NCBI GenBank assembly: GCA_024399955.1
Contig: JAKSNH010000007.1
Span: 1-64,000, forward strand
Reading direction: 5' to 3'
From: Paludibacteraceae bacterium
GTDB lineage: Bacteria; Bacteroidota; Bacteroidia; Bacteroidales; Paludibacteraceae
Length of the DNA: 64,000 bases
The notes beneath the pieces were generated by a model that worked only from the letters and a program-made list of their open reading frames with translations, did not search any database and had not been told where the DNA came from. This document shows positions 10,200 through 20,599 of this stretch, in pieces; positions within the stretch are counted from its first letter, which is position 1, and each line of letters starts with the position of its first letter. The translations under genes and the position numbers were made by a program.

Positions 10200-10957
10200 T
10201 GATTTCCAAACATTACACCTATATGCAGTTTGGGACCACTTGGCTCCAGGAAGTTACTCCATTTAATAACTTCTTTTGTCTTGCTTAGACCTTCGCTCTT
10301 CTTTCCGAAGGGCAGCATGTAGTCCAATTTGACGAGTATGGCAACGCGTCTGGCCACAGGAATCTCCACACCAATATATGGGCCTAAAAGGAAGCATGGC
10401 GTGCGTATGTACGTTGTGGTACTATAGGTGTCTTCGCCTATTTTTACGGCATCTGATACGTATAAACGTCCTATGTTTCCTCCGCCCAGCATTGCACCGG
10501 CTAATAGTTGCACTTTCTTCACGTTCCAATAGAAATCACAGAAAGCGCCTCCCCAGGCCGTGGTTACTCGACTGCCATCCTTTGATAGAGGAATGACGCT
10601 CACTCCGGCTTCTGCTCCGACGTGCAGATGCGAAATGAGATGAATTCGCACGGAGGCAGTTGCACCAAGCGACATTCCGTCATCTTTTCCACTTGTGCTA
10701 AGGGTGGGATTATGATACATGGTGCTGATGTTTTTAGCAAAAGCATATCCGCCATGCACCGTCAAACCTCCACTAATTCCTAAAAGACGCCCTTTGTTGT
10801 CGTTATTGGTGGTAGTCGTTTGCTGAGATTGGGCAGGAGCCGCATTATATTGCGTCCCGGTTGGTTGGGTGCCGGCCCACGCCTCTTCCCATGTCTGCGC
10901 TACTAATCCTGCCGACATTAACAGGATTGTAGCGACAATGATTAATCGTTTATTCAC
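10196..10957 (-). CDS. Predicted outer-membrane beta-barrel protein of unknown function
   Basis: The 253-residue protein has a signal peptide (MNKRLIIVATILLMSAGLVA, probable cut before QTWEE), a low-complexity Gln/Thr/Asn linker (residues about 35-55) and a C-terminal region of alternating hydrophobic beta strands with many glycines (GISGGLTVHGGYAF, HLHVGAEAGVSV, LLGPYIGVEIPVARRVAI). This looks like a small barrel. It is the last gene of the kdsB-deoD operon, 15 bp after deoD. No specific function is recognised. Confidence 0.7.
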   Translation of the reverse strand: MNKRLIIVATILLMSAGLVAQTWEEAWAGTQPTGTQYNAAPAQSQQTTTTNNDNKGRLLGISGGLTVHGGYAFAKNISTMYHNPTLSTSGKDDGMSLGATASVRIHLISHLHVGAEAGVSVIPLSKDGSRVTTAWGGAFCDFYWNVKKVQLLAGAMLGGGNIGRLYVSDAVKIGEDTYSTTTYIRTPCFLLGPYIGVEIPVARRVAILVKLDYMLPFGKKSEGLSKTKEVIKWSNFLEPSGPKLHIGVMFGNH

Positions 10958-10972
10958 TATTCGTTGATTCGA

Positions 10973-11683
10973 TTAAATAAGGCTAAAAGCTACATCCATC
11001 ATCTTGGTGAATGTATTCTGACGTTCCTCGGCGGTGGTTGCTTCACCGGTTAGGATATGGTCACTAACGGTGCAAATAACAAGGGCTTTCTTGTTGGCGC
11101 GAGCGGCATTCATATAGAGAGCAGGGGCTTCCATCTCGTCCGCTAATACACCCATTTTTGTCCAGTTTTGTTTGCGAGGATCTTCACTATAGAATACATC
11201 TGCAGAGAAGACGTTTCCAACGTGATACTTATATCCTAATTTTTCGCAAGCATCCACAGCGCGGCGGCATAGGTCAAAGTTAGCGATGCAGGAATAATGT
11301 CCGGGTAATTGGAATTGATCACCGTAGTTGCTATCGGTGCAAGCACCTTGTGCAATCACGATGTCACCTAGGTTGACGTACATCTGGCGACTACCGCAAC
11401 TACCAACACGGATGATTGTTTCTACATCATAGAAGTTGTATAGTTCGTACGTATAAATAGCGATGGATGGAATACCCATACCATGCCCCATAACGGTCAC
11501 TTCTTTACCATTGTATTTGCCGGTAAAGGCCATCATTCCACGAACGTTATTCACGAGTCTGGCATCGGTTAAAAAGCGCTCGGCCATCAGTTTCGCGCGT
11601 AATGGGTCACCAGCCATAATAACTGTTTTGGCAATTTCGCCATACTTGGCCCCATTGTGGGGCGTTGGGGTGTTTTCCTTCAT
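10973..11683 (-). CDS. deoD: Purine-nucleoside phosphorylase, DeoD type
   Basis: The hexameric enzyme splits purine (deoxy)nucleosides with phosphate to base and (deoxy)ribose-1-phosphate. Visible signatures are the phosphate-binding [11 protein letters not shown], the family motif [23 protein letters not shown], and the purine-site VCTVSDH with the catalytic Asp. At 236 residues it matches the usual DeoD length. Its position between kdsB (28 bp upstream) and a barrel gene looks like a simple operon. Nucleoside salvage could connect with the secreted nucleases, but that is inference. Confidence 0.95.
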   Translation of the reverse strand: MKENTPTPHNGAKYGEIAKTVIMAGDPLRAKLMAERFLTDARLVNNVRGMMAFTGKYNGKEVTVMGHGMGIPSIAIYTYELYNFYDVETIIRVGSCGSRQMYVNLGDIVIAQGACTDSNYGDQFQLPGHYSCIANFDLCRRAVDACEKLGYKYHVGNVFSADVFYSEDPRKQNWTKMGVLADEMEAPALYMNAARANKKALVICTVSDHILTGEATTAEERQNTFTKMMDVAFSLI

Positions 11684-11711
11684 AATTGAAATCTTTTAAA
11701 GGTTAATATTA

Positions 11712-12476
11712 TTAAATTTTATCTTTCAAATATTGAATTGCCTGTTCAAGGTCAGCCGGAGTATCTATTCCCATGGAATATGTTTCACAAACGGCTACTT
11801 TGATTTGGTATCCGTTTTCCAACCAACGTAATTGCTCCAAACTCTCTGCTTTTTCCATGTCGGACTGCGGCAGTTGAGTTATTTGAGATAGGATGTCTGC
11901 ACGATAGGCATACATGCCGATATGGCGATAATGTTTGCCTTGTGCCAACCAATCGTTTTTATCTATATTCCTCAAGTAAGGAATGACACTGCGTGAGAAG
12001 AGAACGGCGTGATGATCTACGGCAGAGAATACGACTTTAGGAGTATTGGGATTCTCTAAGTCTTCTATACTATCCTCGGTGGTATAAGGCTTAACCAATG
12101 TAGCAATCTCGGTAGGAAAGCAACTCTTGATGGCATCAATCTGACTAGGTTGAATAAATGGTTCATCACCTTGTATGTTGATGACAATGGTATCTTGGTC
12201 AGATAAAGCTAATTGGGCTTTCACTTTTTGGTAAGCTTCCAAGCATCGATCTGTACCGCATTTATGGTCAGCACGAGTCATTACTACTTCTCCATCGAAG
12301 GTTTTGACGGTGTCATATATACGTTGGTCGTCCGTAGCTACAACAACGATGTCAAGCGCTTTTTTTGCTTGTTCATACACACGTTGAATCATGGTTTTAC
12401 CACATATATCAACCAGTGGTTTGCCAGGGAAACGAGTAGATGCATATCGTGCCGGTATAATGCCAATAAATTGCAT
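11712..12476 (-). CDS. kdsB: 3-deoxy-manno-octulosonate cytidylyltransferase (CMP-Kdo synthetase)
   Basis: KdsB activates Kdo with CTP for lipopolysaccharide core synthesis. The start is set at 12476 (MQFIGIIPARYASTRFPGKP); an upstream ATG at 12578 would include the promoter. Family motifs are the N-terminal nucleotide loop ARYASTRFPGKPL, NIQGDEPFIQP, and the HIGMYAYR region. Length is 254 residues, as expected. It is divergent from waaA, which encodes the transferase that uses its product, across a 147-bp region with back-to-back promoters. Confidence 0.96.
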   Translation of the reverse strand: MQFIGIIPARYASTRFPGKPLVDICGKTMIQRVYEQAKKALDIVVVATDDQRIYDTVKTFDGEVVMTRADHKCGTDRCLEAYQKVKAQLALSDQDTIVINIQGDEPFIQPSQIDAIKSCFPTEIATLVKPYTTEDSIEDLENPNTPKVVFSAVDHHAVLFSRSVIPYLRNIDKNDWLAQGKHYRHIGMYAYRADILSQITQLPQSDMEKAESLEQLRWLENGYQIKVAVCETYSMGIDTPADLEQAIQYLKDKI

Positions 12477-12518
12477 ATGTATTAATCGTAAGATACTAAT
12501 AATTTTGCTAATTCGCTG

Positions 12519-12550
12519 CAAAGGTACAAAAAAATATTGAAATATGCAAA
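12519..12550 (-). promoter_or_regulatory. kdsB promoter
   Basis: Minus-strand TACCTTTG (complement of 12519-12526) with TTTG (complement of 12547-12550) 20 bp upstream. It faces away from the waaA promoter, so the two Kdo genes share one divergent control region. Confidence 0.75.
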
Positions 12551-12565
12551 AATCTTGATAAAAAA

Positions 12566-12596
12566 TTGCAAATCTCATATTTTTTTAGTAATTTTG
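12566..12596 (+). promoter_or_regulatory. waaA promoter
   Basis: TTG at 12566-12568 and TAATTTTG at 12589-12596 are 20 bp apart. The waaA start lies 27 bp downstream. Confidence 0.75.
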
Positions 12597-12623
12597 CACG
12601 CGAAATTGTAAATATACAAAATT

Positions 12624-13871
12624 ATGCATCTATATTTTTGGATAGTTCGTTTAGTTGCCCTGTTTGGACATAAGAAAGCGCAGATGTTAATTAAGGGGCA
12701 AAAGGCCGTATGGTCTGAACTGAAATCTATTCGTGAAGGTGACGGAGCCCAAGCTAAATGGCTATGGTTTCATGCGGCTTCGGTAGGGGAGTTTGAGCAG
12801 GCGAGGCCGATTATTGAAAAACTAAAAGAGTCCAAGAATGCCAATAGTTATAAAATCTTATTGACATTCTTCTCTCCGTCCGGTTATGAGATGCGAAAGA
12901 ACTATGCGCTGGCAGATAAAGTGGCATATTTGCCCTTTGCTACTCGTAGGAATGCCAAGCGGTTCTTGGACTTGGTCAAACCCGAAATGGCGATTTTTGC
13001 TAAATATGAGTTCTGGCCGGCATACATGAGGGAGTTGATGAAGCGCAATATACGCTCCTATGTGATTGCAGCTATTTTCCGTAAGAGCCAAATTTTCTTT
13101 AAGCCTTGGGGGTATTGGTATAGAAGGTTGTTGCGTTGTTTTGAGGTGATGTTTGTGCAAGATGAGGCTTCTCGGGTATTGTTGAATCGATATGGAGTAA
13201 CGAATGTAGAAGTTGCAGGAGATACGCGTTTTGATCGAGTTGTAGCTATTGCTAAGCAGAGTAAGGATATAGAATTGGCACAAGTATTCCGCGATAGTCA
13301 TTCTTTGTTGGAGTTGAATCCGCAACCATATAAAATTATCGTAGCCGGTAGTACATGGCCGCAGGATGAACAGATGTTGTCTCGATATGTATCGGAGCGC
13401 GAGGATGTGAAGTTGATTTTAGTGCCTCATGAGATTCATGAAGAGCATTTGCATACTATTTTTGAGTTGTGGCAAGGTGACCTCGTGCGCTATACGCGTG
13501 CTACATTGGAGAATGTAGGCCATACGCGTACGCTCCTTTTGGATACGATGGGTATGTTGAGTAGCATCTATAAGTATGCAGATGTGGCTTATATCGGTGG
13601 CGGTTTTGGGGATGGTATTCATAATACTTTGGAGGCTGCTGTTTATGGTATTCCTGTGCTGTTTGGTCCTAAGTTCCAAAAGTTCCGTGAGGCTAAGGGG
13701 TTGATTGCAGCAGGGGCATCCTATAGCGTGAAAAACTATGCGGAGTTTAAGCAGCGTATGGACGAGGCTATTGATTGCCGTGTACGTATGGGGCAAGCTG
13801 CCAAGGAATATGTGGAGAGTGAGTTGGGAGCAACCGATAGGATTATTGAGCGTTTAAAGTTGAAAGTTTAG
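12624..13871 (+). CDS. waaA: 3-deoxy-D-manno-octulosonic acid transferase
   Basis: WaaA (KdtA, GT30) moves Kdo from CMP-Kdo onto lipid A at the inner membrane. The 415-residue protein has an N-terminal membrane-associated segment, the acceptor-domain motif [17 protein letters not shown], the donor-domain AGSTWPQDE, and [20 protein letters not shown] with IPVLFGPKF near the end. It opens a long plus-strand run and is 4 bp from hisS. kdsB lies divergently. Confidence 0.94.
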   Translation: MHLYFWIVRLVALFGHKKAQMLIKGQKAVWSELKSIREGDGAQAKWLWFHAASVGEFEQARPIIEKLKESKNANSYKILLTFFSPSGYEMRKNYALADKVAYLPFATRRNAKRFLDLVKPEMAIFAKYEFWPAYMRELMKRNIRSYVIAAIFRKSQIFFKPWGYWYRRLLRCFEVMFVQDEASRVLLNRYGVTNVEVAGDTRFDRVVAIAKQSKDIELAQVFRDSHSLLELNPQPYKIIVAGSTWPQDEQMLSRYVSEREDVKLILVPHEIHEEHLHTIFELWQGDLVRYTRATLENVGHTRTLLLDTMGMLSSIYKYADVAYIGGGFGDGIHNTLEAAVYGIPVLFGPKFQKFREAKGLIAAGASYSVKNYAEFKQRMDEAIDCRVRMGQAAKEYVESELGATDRIIERLKLKV

Positions 13872-13875
13872 AATT

Positions 13876-15189
13876 ATGATGCAAAAACCAAATATACCTA
13901 AGGGAACGCGGGACTTCAATTCGTTGGAGATGGCCCGCAGAAATTATATCTTTGACACGATTCGTTCGGTGTTTAAGTTGTATGGCTATCAGCAGATTGA
14001 GACTCCGGCAATGGAGTTGATGTCCACGTTGATGGGCAAGTATGGAGAAGAAGGTGATAAGTTGCTTTTCCGTATTCAGAATAGTGGTGAGAAAGCGAAT
14101 GAGGCTCCGGAAAAGGGTTTACGTTATGATTTGACGGTGCCTTTTGCACGATTTGTAGTGCAACATAAGGACGAACTACAATTCCCCTTCCGCCGTTTCC
14201 AAATCCAACCTGTATGGCGTGCCGATCGTCCGCAGAAGGGCAGATACAGAGAGTTCTATCAATGCGATGTAGATGTGATTGGTTCGGAATCGCTGTTGAG
14301 TGAAGTCGAACTGATTCAAATCGTGGAGGAAGTGTATCGTCGTTTTGGTATGCGCGTGTGCTTGCATCTTAATAACCGCAAGATATTAGCCGGCATAGCC
14401 GAGGTGATAGGTGCGCCGGATAAGATGATGGACATTACGGTAGCCATTGATAAACTGGATAAAATCGGGTTGGAGAAAGTGAATGAGGAGTTGAAAGAGC
14501 GCGGACTGAGTGACGAGGCTGTGGCTAAGTTACAACCGATTTTGGCATTAACCGGCAGCAACGAAGATAAGTTGCATCAAATGGAGCAATTACTCTCAAG
14601 TAGTGAAGCCGGTCGTTTGGGTGTAGAAGAAACGCAGAAGATATTAACTATGGTTAATGACCTGCAGGTGGCTTTGCCTGTTGAGTTAGACTTGACTTTA
14701 GCCCGCGGTTTGAATTACTACACCGGCGCCATCTTTGAAGTGAAGGCTTTGAATGTACAGATGGGATCTATTACCGGCGGTGGTCGTTATGATAACTTAA
14801 CCGGTATTTTTGGTCTGCCGGGTGTGAGCGGCGTAGGTATATCGTTTGGAGCCGATCGTATTTATGATTGCTTATGCGAGTTGAACTTATATCCAACCAG
14901 TATGTTGGAGCAGACGCAAGTGCTGTTTGCTGCCTTTGGCGAAGAAGAGATTCGTTATTCCGAAGCCAAGGCTCGTGCGTTGCGTCAACATAATATCCGC
15001 GTGGAGGTGTATCCCGAACCGGCTAAGATGAAGAAGCAGATGGGCTATGCTGATGCCAAGCAGATACCTTGGGTAGCCATTGTAGGAGGCGATGAGATGG
15101 CCAATGGTACGATGATGCTCAAGAATATGACTACCGGCGAGCAGAAACAAGTGACGTTGGACGAATTAGAAGAAATGATTAGGCTATGA
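13876..15189 (+). CDS. hisS: Histidyl-tRNA synthetase
   Basis: The class II synthetase charges tRNA-His. Class II motif 2 ([20 protein letters not shown]), the histidine-specific motif [15 protein letters not shown] and motif 3 (GGGRYDNL followed by [10 protein letters not shown]) are intact. A C-terminal anticodon-binding domain starts at about residue 345. At 437 residues it is normal. The stop overlaps the next start by 4 bp (ATGA), suggesting translational coupling. Confidence 0.96.
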   Translation: MMQKPNIPKGTRDFNSLEMARRNYIFDTIRSVFKLYGYQQIETPAMELMSTLMGKYGEEGDKLLFRIQNSGEKANEAPEKGLRYDLTVPFARFVVQHKDELQFPFRRFQIQPVWRADRPQKGRYREFYQCDVDVIGSESLLSEVELIQIVEEVYRRFGMRVCLHLNNRKILAGIAEVIGAPDKMMDITVAIDKLDKIGLEKVNEELKERGLSDEAVAKLQPILALTGSNEDKLHQMEQLLSSSEAGRLGVEETQKILTMVNDLQVALPVELDLTLARGLNYYTGAIFEVKALNVQMGSITGGGRYDNLTGIFGLPGVSGVGISFGADRIYDCLCELNLYPTSMLEQTQVLFAAFGEEEIRYSEAKARALRQHNIRVEVYPEPAKMKKQMGYADAKQIPWVAIVGGDEMANGTMMLKNMTTGEQKQVTLDELEEMIRL

Positions 15190-15737
15190 TGAAAACAAAC
15201 GAAGAATATGATGAGGTCATATCCCGTTGCCGACGGGTATATGTACTAAAAATGAAGGATTATGGTCCTTCGTGGCGCATTATGCGCGTGCAAACCGTTA
15301 ATGATCAACTCTTTATTAAGGCGAAGCGTATCCGCGAGATAGAGACTACCGGTGTTAATCTGGTGGGAGATAGTATAGAAGGGGAGTTGATGGCCATTAT
15401 CAATTATTCAGTCATTGGTTTGATTCAACTGCGTCAAGGCTATTCGGATGATATTGACATGTCTGCAGAGCGGGCTACGCAGTTGTACGATGAGTATATT
15501 CGGGAGGCTAAAGACTTGATGCAAAAGAAGAATCATGATTATGGTGAGGCTTGGCGAGATATGTTTGGCAGCAGTCTGACGGATATCATCCTGACCAAGA
15601 TTAATCGCAATAAGTCCATTGCTTCGCATGACCATCAGACTCTTATCTCCGAAGGATGCGATGGCAATTACTTTGATATGCTCAATTATGCCGTGTTCTA
15701 CTTAATTCAATTGATGGAGAAACATGGAAAAGCTTAA
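15186..15737 (+). CDS. DUF1599 protein (nucleotide-modification-associated domain 1)
   Basis: The 183-residue protein contains two copies of the DUF1599 pattern: a first half around [13 protein letters not shown] ... KRIREIE ... [17 protein letters not shown] and a second half around [13 protein letters not shown] ... LTKINRN ... [16 protein letters not shown]. The family is common in Bacteroidetes and has been linked by comparative genomics to nucleotide metabolism or modification; its biochemistry is unknown to me. It overlaps hisS by 4 bp and the DoxX gene by 14 bp. Confidence 0.85.
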   Translation: MMKTNEEYDEVISRCRRVYVLKMKDYGPSWRIMRVQTVNDQLFIKAKRIREIETTGVNLVGDSIEGELMAIINYSVIGLIQLRQGYSDDIDMSAERATQLYDEYIREAKDLMQKKNHDYGEAWRDMFGSSLTDIILTKINRNKSIASHDHQTLISEGCDGNYFDMLNYAVFYLIQLMEKHGKA

Positions 15738-16824
15738 ACATATAGTTGGTTCAATAGCTCGCACGCTATTGGCCTTGACGTTCCTTTTTTCCGGCATCGT
15801 TAAAGCGGTGGACCCATTAGGAACGACGTATAAAATAGAGGATTATTTGAAGGCCTTTGGAGGTTGGTTCACTGATTTGCTGCCTTTGGCAGGGGCTGCG
15901 GCTGTTATTTTGATTGCCGTGGAGTTTATTTTAGGCTTCTGCATGTTGCTCAATGTCAAGACGCAGTGGACCTCATGGCTCAGTTTGGCCTTTTATTTGG
16001 TGATGACACCATTGACGTTGTATATCGCGTTGGTTAATCCGGTGTCCGATTGCGGTTGTTTTGGTGATGCATTGGTATTGACTAATTGGCAAACTTTCTG
16101 GAAGAATATTGTGTTGCTGACGTTAGTGGTGCTGTTATTGCTTTGCCGCAAGGCTATTCCTGCCACTTGGCGTGAATGGATGGAAGGAGTAATGGTGTTG
16201 ATAGCTGCAATGATAGTTGGTGGATTTATGATGTATAATCTGCATCATCTGCCAATCTGGGATTTCCGTCCCTATAAAGTCGGTAACTTTATTCCATCGT
16301 TGATGGAGTATCCGGAGGATGCTGAGGTGGACCAATATGAGATAACTTTTGTGTATGCCAAAGATGGAGTAGAGCAAGAGTTTACTTTGGAGAACTACCC
16401 TCGAGGCGATTCGGCATGGACCTTTGTGCGTCAAAACAGTACGCTCATCAAGAAAGGTTATGAACCTCCTATTCATGATTTTGAGATATTGGATGAGAAC
16501 TATGACGATATCACCTATGATATATTAGAGAGTGAACAACCGGTTGTGCTGGCTGTGATGTATGATTTGAATAAGGCAGATCGAAAGCAATTAGATAAAC
16601 TGAATGCTTTGTATGCCCAAACTCAAATGGATGGTCGTGCTTTTTATGCTGTCACAGGTAGTGGTAGTTTGGATATTGAGACGTTTAAGGTAGAGACCCA
16701 AGCACGGTATCCTATTTGCACCTGTGATCCGGTGACACTCAAGACTATTGTTCGTGCCAATCCCGGTATCGTAGAAATAGAAGAAGGAACAATTATTAAC
16801 AAATATAATTTAAGGAACAAATGA
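15724..16824 (+). CDS. DoxX/MauE-like membrane protein with C-terminal soluble domain
   Basis: The N-terminal roughly 140 residues form a four-helix membrane domain of the DoxX/MauE type ([20 protein letters not shown], then [11 protein letters not shown] with the Cys-Gly-Cys-Phe-Gly motif, suggesting redox activity). Another membrane segment (residues about 155-175) is followed by a roughly 190-residue soluble region with a thioredoxin-like feel ([42 protein letters not shown]). This layout is common in Bacteroidales next to tpiA. It overlaps tpiA by 4 bp. The function is not established. Confidence 0.82.
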   Translation: MEKLKHIVGSIARTLLALTFLFSGIVKAVDPLGTTYKIEDYLKAFGGWFTDLLPLAGAAAVILIAVEFILGFCMLLNVKTQWTSWLSLAFYLVMTPLTLYIALVNPVSDCGCFGDALVLTNWQTFWKNIVLLTLVVLLLLCRKAIPATWREWMEGVMVLIAAMIVGGFMMYNLHHLPIWDFRPYKVGNFIPSLMEYPEDAEVDQYEITFVYAKDGVEQEFTLENYPRGDSAWTFVRQNSTLIKKGYEPPIHDFEILDENYDDITYDILESEQPVVLAVMYDLNKADRKQLDKLNALYAQTQMDGRAFYAVTGSGSLDIETFKVETQARYPICTCDPVTLKTIVRANPGIVEIEEGTIINKYNLRNK

Positions 16825-17570
16825 GAGTAAAAATGGTAGCAGGCAACTGGAAAATGAACAAGACCCTGCAAGAAGGCGTTGAACTCGCCAATCAATTAAA
16901 GAATGATGTCAAGAACCCCCAATGTGCTGTTGTAATCGGCACTCCTTTCATCCATTTGGCAACTGTGGCCGAATTATTGAAGGGGTCGGCTATCAAAGTG
17001 GCTGCTGAGAACTGCGCAGACAAAGAGAAGGGTGCTTACACCGGAGAAGTTAGTGCCGAGATGGTTAAGTCCACCGGTGCAGAATACTGCATTTTAGGTC
17101 ACTCGGAGCGTCGTGCGTATTATCACGAAGATTATGCTATCCTTGCTGAGAAAGTTAAATTAGCTTTGGCCAATGGTTTGAAGGTTATCTTCTGTATTGG
17201 TGAAGTTAAGGAAGAGCGTGAAGCCGGCAAGCAGAACGAAGTAGTAGAGGCTCAATTGAAGGGCTCTGTTTTCAACCTGACTGCAGAAGAGTGGGCTAAT
17301 ATCACATTGGCTTACGAACCGGTTTGGGCTATTGGTACCGGTCTGACCGCTACTCCTGCTCAAGCACAGGAGATTCACGCTTACATCCGTTCGTTGGTGG
17401 CTAAGAACTACAACGCAGAGGTAGCAGATAACACCACCATCTTGTATGGTGGTAGTTGCAATGATAAGAATGCTGCTGAGTTATTTGCTTGCCCGGATAT
17501 TGACGGTGGTCTGATTGGTGGCGCAGCTTTGGTGGCTGAGAAGTTTGAAGCAATTATTGCAGCACGTTAA
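16821..17570 (+). CDS. tpiA: Triosephosphate isomerase
   Basis: TpiA interconverts dihydroxyacetone phosphate and glyceraldehyde 3-phosphate in glycolysis. The catalytic lysine region GNWKMNK, the histidine in ILGHSERR and the glutamate in [11 protein letters not shown] are present, as is the phosphate-gripping GGSCNDKNA. Length is 249 residues. It is coupled to the upstream DoxX gene by an ATGA overlap and is 15 bp from the carbonic-anhydrase-like gene. Nothing is odd. Confidence 0.98.
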   Translation: MRVKMVAGNWKMNKTLQEGVELANQLKNDVKNPQCAVVIGTPFIHLATVAELLKGSAIKVAAENCADKEKGAYTGEVSAEMVKSTGAEYCILGHSERRAYYHEDYAILAEKVKLALANGLKVIFCIGEVKEEREAGKQNEVVEAQLKGSVFNLTAEEWANITLAYEPVWAIGTGLTATPAQAQEIHAYIRSLVAKNYNAEVADNTTILYGGSCNDKNAAELFACPDIDGGLIGGAALVAEKFEAIIAAR

Positions 17571-17585
17571 GAAAAACTCGCTGAG

Positions 17586-18119
17586 ATGGCACTGATTAAG
17601 ACAATCAATCGCAATGGCGAAATACTGACTCCTCGTATCGCGGAAGGTGTTATTATGATGGATAACGCCACCGTGGTTGGGGATGTGACGATAGGCGAAG
17701 GCACGTCCTTATGGTTCAACAGTGTATTAAGAGGGGATGTTAACACCATCATCGTTGGTAAGCATTGTAACATACAGGATGGCTCGGTGTTGCATACCCT
17801 TTACCAAAAATCTACCATCACGTTAGGTGATTATGTGTCAGTAGGACATAACGTCACCATCCATGGTGCTGATGTAGATGACTATGCTTTGATTGGCATG
17901 GGGGCTACGTTGCTGGATGGAGCACGTGTGGGGAAGGGGGCTATTGTTGCTGCCGGAGCGTTGGTGCTGAAAAACACCCAGATTGGCGATTATGAGATTT
18001 GGGGAGGTGTGCCGGCTAAGTTTATCAAGAAGGCTGATCCTAAGCAAACGGCTGAAATCAACGAAAAGATAGCCAACAACTACGCCATGTATGCTTCGTG
18101 GTATAACCTAGAAAACTAG
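17586..18119 (+). CDS. Gamma-carbonic-anhydrase-family hexapeptide protein
   Basis: The 177-residue left-handed beta-helix protein has many hexapeptide repeats (VVGDVTIGEGTSLWFNSVLR, CNIQDGSVLH, YVSVGHNVTIHGADVDDYAL). Histidines in VLH and in GHNVTIHG match the metal ligands of gamma-carbonic anhydrases. Members of this family (YrdA/PaaY-like) are often catalytically weak, so the activity is not certain. It lies between tpiA and pyrH. Confidence 0.88.
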   Translation: MALIKTINRNGEILTPRIAEGVIMMDNATVVGDVTIGEGTSLWFNSVLRGDVNTIIVGKHCNIQDGSVLHTLYQKSTITLGDYVSVGHNVTIHGADVDDYALIGMGATLLDGARVGKGAIVAAGALVLKNTQIGDYEIWGGVPAKFIKKADPKQTAEINEKIANNYAMYASWYNLEN

Positions 18120-18146
18120 TAAACTAGTAATCTGGAAAACTAGAAA
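18106..18146 (+). repeat. Short-period degenerate AACTAG repeat at a gene junction
   Basis: The last codons and stop of the hexapeptide gene and the spacer before pyrH consist of imperfect direct repeats built on AAACTAG (GAAAACTAGTAAACTAGTAA, then a TCTGGAAAACTAG copy). The stop codon of the upstream gene lies inside the repeat. It is similar in style to the degenerate repeats inside rsgA, queA and tatD. Confidence 0.65.
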
Positions 18147-18151
18147 AAACT

Positions 18152-18856
18152 ATGTATAAAAGAATCTTATTAAAACTCTCCGGAGAGAGTCTGATGGGCC
18201 AGCAGGGATATGGCATAGACCCGGTTCGTCTCAACCAATATGCCACTCAAATCAAGGCCTTAGCCGATAAGGGCGTACAGGTAGGTATTGTCATTGGTGG
18301 AGGAAATATCTTCCGTGGATTAAGTGGCGAGAGTGCCGGCTTTGATCGTGTTAAAGGCGACCAGATGGGTATGTTAGCAACGGTCATCAATTCGTTAGCC
18401 TTGTCATCTGCATTGGAGGCTAAGGGTCAGAAAGTACGTGTGCTAACATCCGTACGAATGGAGCCTATCGGCGATTACTACAATAAGGCCAAGGCATTGC
18501 GTCTTTTTGAGAAGGGCAATGTGGTGATTATGGCCGGTGGTACAGGTAATCCATATTTCACAACGGATACGGCATCGGCTCTGCGTGCTATTGAGATAGA
18601 GGCTGACGTGATGTTGAAGGGCACGCGCGTAGATGGTATCTATACGGCTGATCCGGAGAAAGATGAGACGGCTACTAAGTTCACAGAGATTACATACGAT
18701 GAGGTGCTGAATAGGGGTCTCAAAGTAATGGACCTCACAGCCATCTGCATGTGTAAGGAAAACAATATGCCTATCTATGTATTTGATATGGATACAGTTG
18801 GCAACTTAGAGAAAGTGATTGCCGGAGAACAGATTGGCACATTGGTCAAGCCCTAA
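18152..18856 (+). CDS. pyrH: Uridylate kinase
   Basis: PyrH phosphorylates UMP to UDP. The 234-residue amino-acid-kinase-fold protein shows KRILLKLSGESLMG at the N-terminus, GGGNIFRG, MLATVINSLAL and GGTGNPYFTTDTASALRA, all typical of bacterial UMP kinase. It is 44 bp upstream of frr, the frequent pyrH-frr pair. Confidence 0.97.
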   Translation: MYKRILLKLSGESLMGQQGYGIDPVRLNQYATQIKALADKGVQVGIVIGGGNIFRGLSGESAGFDRVKGDQMGMLATVINSLALSSALEAKGQKVRVLTSVRMEPIGDYYNKAKALRLFEKGNVVIMAGGTGNPYFTTDTASALRAIEIEADVMLKGTRVDGIYTADPEKDETATKFTEITYDEVLNRGLKVMDLTAICMCKENNMPIYVFDMDTVGNLEKVIAGEQIGTLVKP

Positions 18857-18900
18857 ATCTGCAAAACATATAACATTTACCTATAAACTAATAAACGATC

Positions 18901-19461
18901 ATGATTGAACCTAAGAAAATTCAAGGCGATGCTTCCGACAGTATGGAGGCCGCTGTCATGTACCTGGATGATGCTTTGGCACATATCCGTGCCGGCAAGG
19001 CAAGTGCTCGCATTTTAGATCCGGTTAAAGTGGATTATTATGGCGCCATGACACCGCTCGCCAATGTAAGTACGATTACCACTCCTGATGCTCGTACTAT
19101 TCAGATCCAACCGTGGGAGAAGAATATGCTTTCTGTTATTGAGCGTGCGCTGATTAACTCCAATATCGGCTTGGCTCCCAATAATAATGGTGAGTGCATT
19201 CGTCTCATTATTCCTCCATTGACGGAGGAGCGCCGTCGCGAACTGGCCAAGCAATGTAAGGGCGAGGCCGAGAATGCCAAAGTAAGTATTCGTAATGCTC
19301 GTCGAGATGCTATTGAGTTACTCAAAAAGCAGATTAAAGAGGGGCTTCCAGAGGATGCAGAGAAAGATGCTGAATCCGAAGTGCAGAAACTGCATGATAA
19401 GTATATAGCTCGTATTGACGAGGTATATGCAAAGAAGGAAAAAGAGATAATGACCGTATAA
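18901..19461 (+). CDS. frr: Ribosome recycling factor
   Basis: Frr splits post-termination ribosomes with EF-G. The 186-residue protein has the GKASARILDPVKVDYYG motif, the TTPDARTIQIQPWEKN core and the long helical C-terminus rich in Lys/Glu. Its stop is directly followed by the GTG start of the next gene. Confidence 0.97.
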   Translation: MIEPKKIQGDASDSMEAAVMYLDDALAHIRAGKASARILDPVKVDYYGAMTPLANVSTITTPDARTIQIQPWEKNMLSVIERALINSNIGLAPNNNGECIRLIIPPLTEERRRELAKQCKGEAENAKVSIRNARRDAIELLKKQIKEGLPEDAEKDAESEVQKLHDKYIARIDEVYAKKEKEIMTV

Positions 19462-20598
19462 GTGTCGGTTAATAAATACATAGTATTTGGTCTGATGTCC
19501 TTGGTGTGCTTAACCATGCATGCCAAGGACAAACTGACCATAGACGGCATATTGAATTGGCCGGTAATCGGTATGGTTTATCCCGGTTTTTCGCCGGAGA
19601 CGGACTGGCAATTCGGTTTAGGTCTGGAGAGCAGTTTTCGCATCAAGGATGAGCAAAAACCATCGGTGTTATTGGTGTTGGGAGCATATACATTGCGTCA
19701 TCAATGGTACTTGCGCAGTAGTGGTACGTTGTACATGCCGGGTGCTACACCGTGGATGCTGCAATATAGTGTGCAGTACCGCGATTACCCGGATGTGTAC
19801 TATGGCAGAGGAAATACCATTCATGACAGCCGTAAGTACGATTCCAAACGACTGACAGTTAACCTACAGCCCATGGTGCGTTTGGCGCAGAACTGGTCGG
19901 TAGGGCCCATGATGGACTTATTATGGGAGAAGCATAACCTGGATCGTAAGGACACCACATACATGGGGGATAGTCAGACGATGATGTGGGGTATAGGTCT
20001 GGTGGCTCAGCATGATACGCGTAATAACACGCAGTTCCCAACTAAAGGATTATTCTTCAAATGGAATAGTACGTATTATGAACCTAAGTTAGGTGCCGAC
20101 TGTAGGTTAGTGAAGTTAGAAGCAGACTTCCGGCACTACGTCACTTTATGGCAACCGCAAGGCGAGATGACGGATTTCAAACGCACGCAGGGTTCACTTA
20201 TTTTTGCATACCAAGTGCGTGCCATGGCTGCCCTGTCTGACGGGCATTCAACGGCCATACCATTTCAGATGTTACCGACATTAGGTGGGGAAGATTTAGT
20301 GAGAGGATTACGAACGAATATGTTCCGAGATAATGTGTTATGGGCGGTGCAGGGTGAATTACGTTTTCCTATTTTTACCCTGTTGCGCGGAGCTGTTTTT
20401 GCAGGAGTGGGAGATGTGTATAACACCGATCATTGGAATTGGACAACGCCCAAAGTGGGCTATGGAGTAGGACTACGATTGGCCATCAGCAAGACGCATG
20501 TGAATGTGCGATTTGATGTGGCACGAAATAATATAGATAAGAGCTGGAGCGACCGCAGTTCGTACAGTTTCTATTTTACTGCAACAGAATCATTCTAA
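19462..20598 (+). CDS. Surface-antigen (BamA/TamA-like) outer-membrane barrel protein
   Basis: The 378-residue protein reads from a GTG directly after the frr stop. This start gives a proper signal peptide (SVNKYIVFGLMSLVCLTMHA); the next ATG (codon 12) would leave a poor one. The rest is a beta barrel with alternating strands, the sequence HDTRNNTQFPTKGLFFKWNS and a C-terminal aromatic-ending strand (YSFYFTATESF), as in the D15 bacterial surface antigen family. No POTRA domains are present, so this is a barrel-only member. Its cargo or role is unknown. Confidence 0.8.
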   Translation: MSVNKYIVFGLMSLVCLTMHAKDKLTIDGILNWPVIGMVYPGFSPETDWQFGLGLESSFRIKDEQKPSVLLVLGAYTLRHQWYLRSSGTLYMPGATPWMLQYSVQYRDYPDVYYGRGNTIHDSRKYDSKRLTVNLQPMVRLAQNWSVGPMMDLLWEKHNLDRKDTTYMGDSQTMMWGIGLVAQHDTRNNTQFPTKGLFFKWNSTYYEPKLGADCRLVKLEADFRHYVTLWQPQGEMTDFKRTQGSLIFAYQVRAMAALSDGHSTAIPFQMLPTLGGEDLVRGLRTNMFRDNVLWAVQGELRFPIFTLLRGAVFAGVGDVYNTDHWNWTTPKVGYGVGLRLAISKTHVNVRFDVARNNIDKSWSDRSSYSFYFTATESF

Positions 20599-20599
20599 T

